Translations under genes and position numbers: made by a program
Assembly (NCBI GenBank): GCA_002688965.1
Contig: NZEE01000045.1
Coordinates: 20,997-61,342 of the forward strand
Origin: an archaeon
GTDB taxonomy: Archaea > Aenigmatarchaeota > Aenigmatarchaeia > GW2011-AR5 > GCA-2688965
Reading direction: 5' to 3'
DNA: 40,346 nt
The notes under the pieces: model-generated
Told to the model about the DNA's origin: nothing
What the model saw: the letters and a program-made list of their open reading frames with translations, nothing else
Database searches by the model: none
Shown here: piece after piece, positions 39,207-40,346 of the stretch
How positions within the stretch are numbered: position 1 is the stretch's first letter
Layout of the letters: each line of letters starts with the position of its first letter

Positions 39207-40046
39207 TTAAGCACTAATGTTTAAATTATTGACTTTAACCATTCTACCAACAAGTCTATGCGAATTTATGGCAAAAGTGCCTTTTTCATTTTCTAAAAAT
39301 ATCAAATTACCCTTACATGCAATAACTTGTCCTTTCATACGTACACCACTTGAAATCTCCATATGTTCAGGATGGTGCTTGATATTCTCTAATCGATAAA
39401 AAGCACGCAAATCCTCAATTTCAGGTTCAATCAAATAATTGATATTATTTTCTTTAAGCATATCAATTGCATTAGTAATATTCTTCATAGATTCACATGG
39501 ATCCTTAAACAACTGATCAAACTTCTGAGTACCCTTAACTCTATCAATAGTATTCAAAGTTTTTGCAATATGTTGCTCTAATTTACGAGCTACGCGCCCA
39601 TCTTTCAAATGAGCAATTCTAGCTGCAAAATCAGCGCCTTGCTCAACAAATCTTTGCAAAGAACGAAACTTGAAACTTAAACCAACCTTTAACAAATCAC
39701 CAAATGCAGCAAGATAAATATAATAATCATTTTTCATACAACCAGGACGTTGTTCAGGATTAAAACAAGTAGAACCATCACACCTAATACAATGAGCATA
39801 ATCATCTTTCTTAATACAATCAGGACATTGCCAACCACTAGGAATCTCATTCTTATTTACACAAGGAAATAACTTACCATTTTTCCTAAATCCAATACAA
39901 CATAATTTACCAATTTCAATATCAATTGGTTCAGAAAACAAATCAATCTCGTGTTCTTTATCATTCTTAAGGATCATCACAGGTTTCCAATCTTTCCACC
40001 TAACTCTTACAACATGTTCCATACACAACCATAACAACAAAATCAT
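39207..40046 (-). CDS. DUF2797-type zinc protein with GIY-YIG-like segment
   Basis: A 279-residue protein if begun at ATG 40046, which abuts the upstream stop; Met-9 (MEHVVRVRWKDW, at 40022) is the better start because the preceding residues are an odd hydrophobic run. A barrel-like N-terminal part is followed by a Cys cluster (CCIGF...PCVNK...CPDCIKK...CIRCDGSTC...GCMK, about 48-103) likely to bind zinc, then YYIYLAAFGDLLKVGLS...RFVEQGAD...RKLEQHIA, a pattern like the GIY-YIG nuclease fold and typical of DUF2797. C-terminal strands follow. Function of DUF2797 is unknown; a nucleic-acid role is plausible. Probably cotranscribed with the gene upstream. Confidence 0.78.
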   Translation of the reverse strand: MILLLWLCMEHVVRVRWKDWKPVMILKNDKEHEIDLFSEPIDIEIGKLCCIGFRKNGKLFPCVNKNEIPSGWQCPDCIKKDDYAHCIRCDGSTCFNPEQRPGCMKNDYYIYLAAFGDLLKVGLSFKFRSLQRFVEQGADFAARIAHLKDGRVARKLEQHIAKTLNTIDRVKGTQKFDQLFKDPCESMKNITNAIDMLKENNINYLIEPEIEDLRAFYRLENIKHHPEHMEISSGVRMKGQVIACKGNLIFLENEKGTFAINSHRLVGRMVKVNNLNISA

Positions 40047-40346
40047 TTATGTTTTAGTAATGTCATAATACTTCTTAGAAATCTCATCTGCGTGATTATA
40101 CACATTATCTTTCAAACCAATCTTCAAATAAGCTAAAAACTCAGACCCATCTTTACCAATATTGCTCTCAATCTTAAACATTTGTCTTACCAAATCCCTA
40201 AACATTCCAGTGTTATATCCATCTTCTCCATAGAAACTAAGCCAAGAACTGCTAACATCTAAGAAACCATCCATACTCTTAACATACTTGTTCTTTACAG
40301 CAAGAGTAGAGTAATAGTAGTATGATAAATCATCTGCAAACCCATC
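40047..40346 (-). CDS. Unknown protein, 5' end outside window
   Basis: The frame is open from the window edge (40346) to TAA at 40047-40049, giving at least 99 residues; the N-terminus is missing. An internal ATG at 40274 is not likely to be the true start, since the 24 codons before it (DGFADDLSYYYYSTLAVKNK...) read as protein. The visible part is helical, with aromatic residues, and no recognised motif. Its stop is directly followed by the ATG of the DUF2797 gene, so one operon. Confidence 0.55.
   Translation of the reverse strand, partial: DGFADDLSYYYYSTLAVKNKYVKSMDGFLDVSSSWLSFYGEDGYNTGMFRDLVRQMFKIESNIGKDGSEFLAYLKIGLKDNVYNHADEISKKYYDITKT

Overview
The window is an AT-rich archaeal chromosome segment. 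It carries an archaeal histone, TFB, ABCE1/Rli1, archaeal TyrRS, a beta-CASP RNase, RtcA, archaeal topoisomerase I and an Obg/YchF-type GTPase. Many genes are leaderless, with a TATA element about 25 bp before the ATG; others use a GGTGA-type ribosome site. Gene content, compactness and several membrane or coiled-coil proteins of unknown function suggest a DPANN lineage (Woesearchaeota/Pacearchaeota-like). That placement is an inference from style, not from a marker tree.

Layout. 1-5.0 kb (minus strand): a nucleotidyltransferase running off the edge, a large TIM-barrel protein next to a 515-residue unknown, and a small membrane protein. 5.0-9.7 kb: two paralogous unknowns, a proline-rich coiled-coil protein, ABCE1 and a TGS GTPase. 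9.7-14.9 kb: a metal/redox cluster of hemerythrin, cupin, membrane-anchored winged-helix regulator, HMA membrane protein with a Cys-Gly tail, DUF2318/FtrD-like protein and Cu(I) ATPase. 14.9-19.5 kb: histone, TFB with a long lysine-rich tail, sugar nucleotidyltransferase, topoisomerase I with an extra C2H2 finger. 19.7-23.2 kb: unknown and surface proteins. 23.2-28.3 kb: SerRS, TyrRS, beta-CASP RNase, a membrane-anchored small protein, RtcA. 32.9-35.6 kb: coiled-coil protein plus HerA-type ATPase. 37.9-40.3 kb: transposase fragment, MBL hydrolase, DUF2797 protein and a partial gene.

The outstanding feature is two GC-rich islands (about 28.62-32.74 kb and 35.69-37.88 kb) on either side of the HerA operon. 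Their signals are bacterial: strong AAGGAGGTGAT ribosome sites, Rho-independent terminators, a lipobox lipoprotein, a Sec-signal protein and a tRNA with encoded CCA. Both end on the right with a terminator that runs into the same 28-bp sequence (27/28 identical). Both contain many hairpins. In island 1 a structured motif occurs in two copies around the tRNA and shares a 14-nt C-rich loop with a third hairpin upstream. Across the two islands, three hairpins present a Shine-Dalgarno sequence inside a 19-20-nt loop, while other hairpins carry C-rich loops complementary to it. The islands may be captured bacterial cassettes, an undescribed mobile element, or assembly chimerism. The shared right end favours a specific mechanism, but junction-spanning reads are the decisive test.

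All calls come from reading the sequence; no database search or folding program was run.
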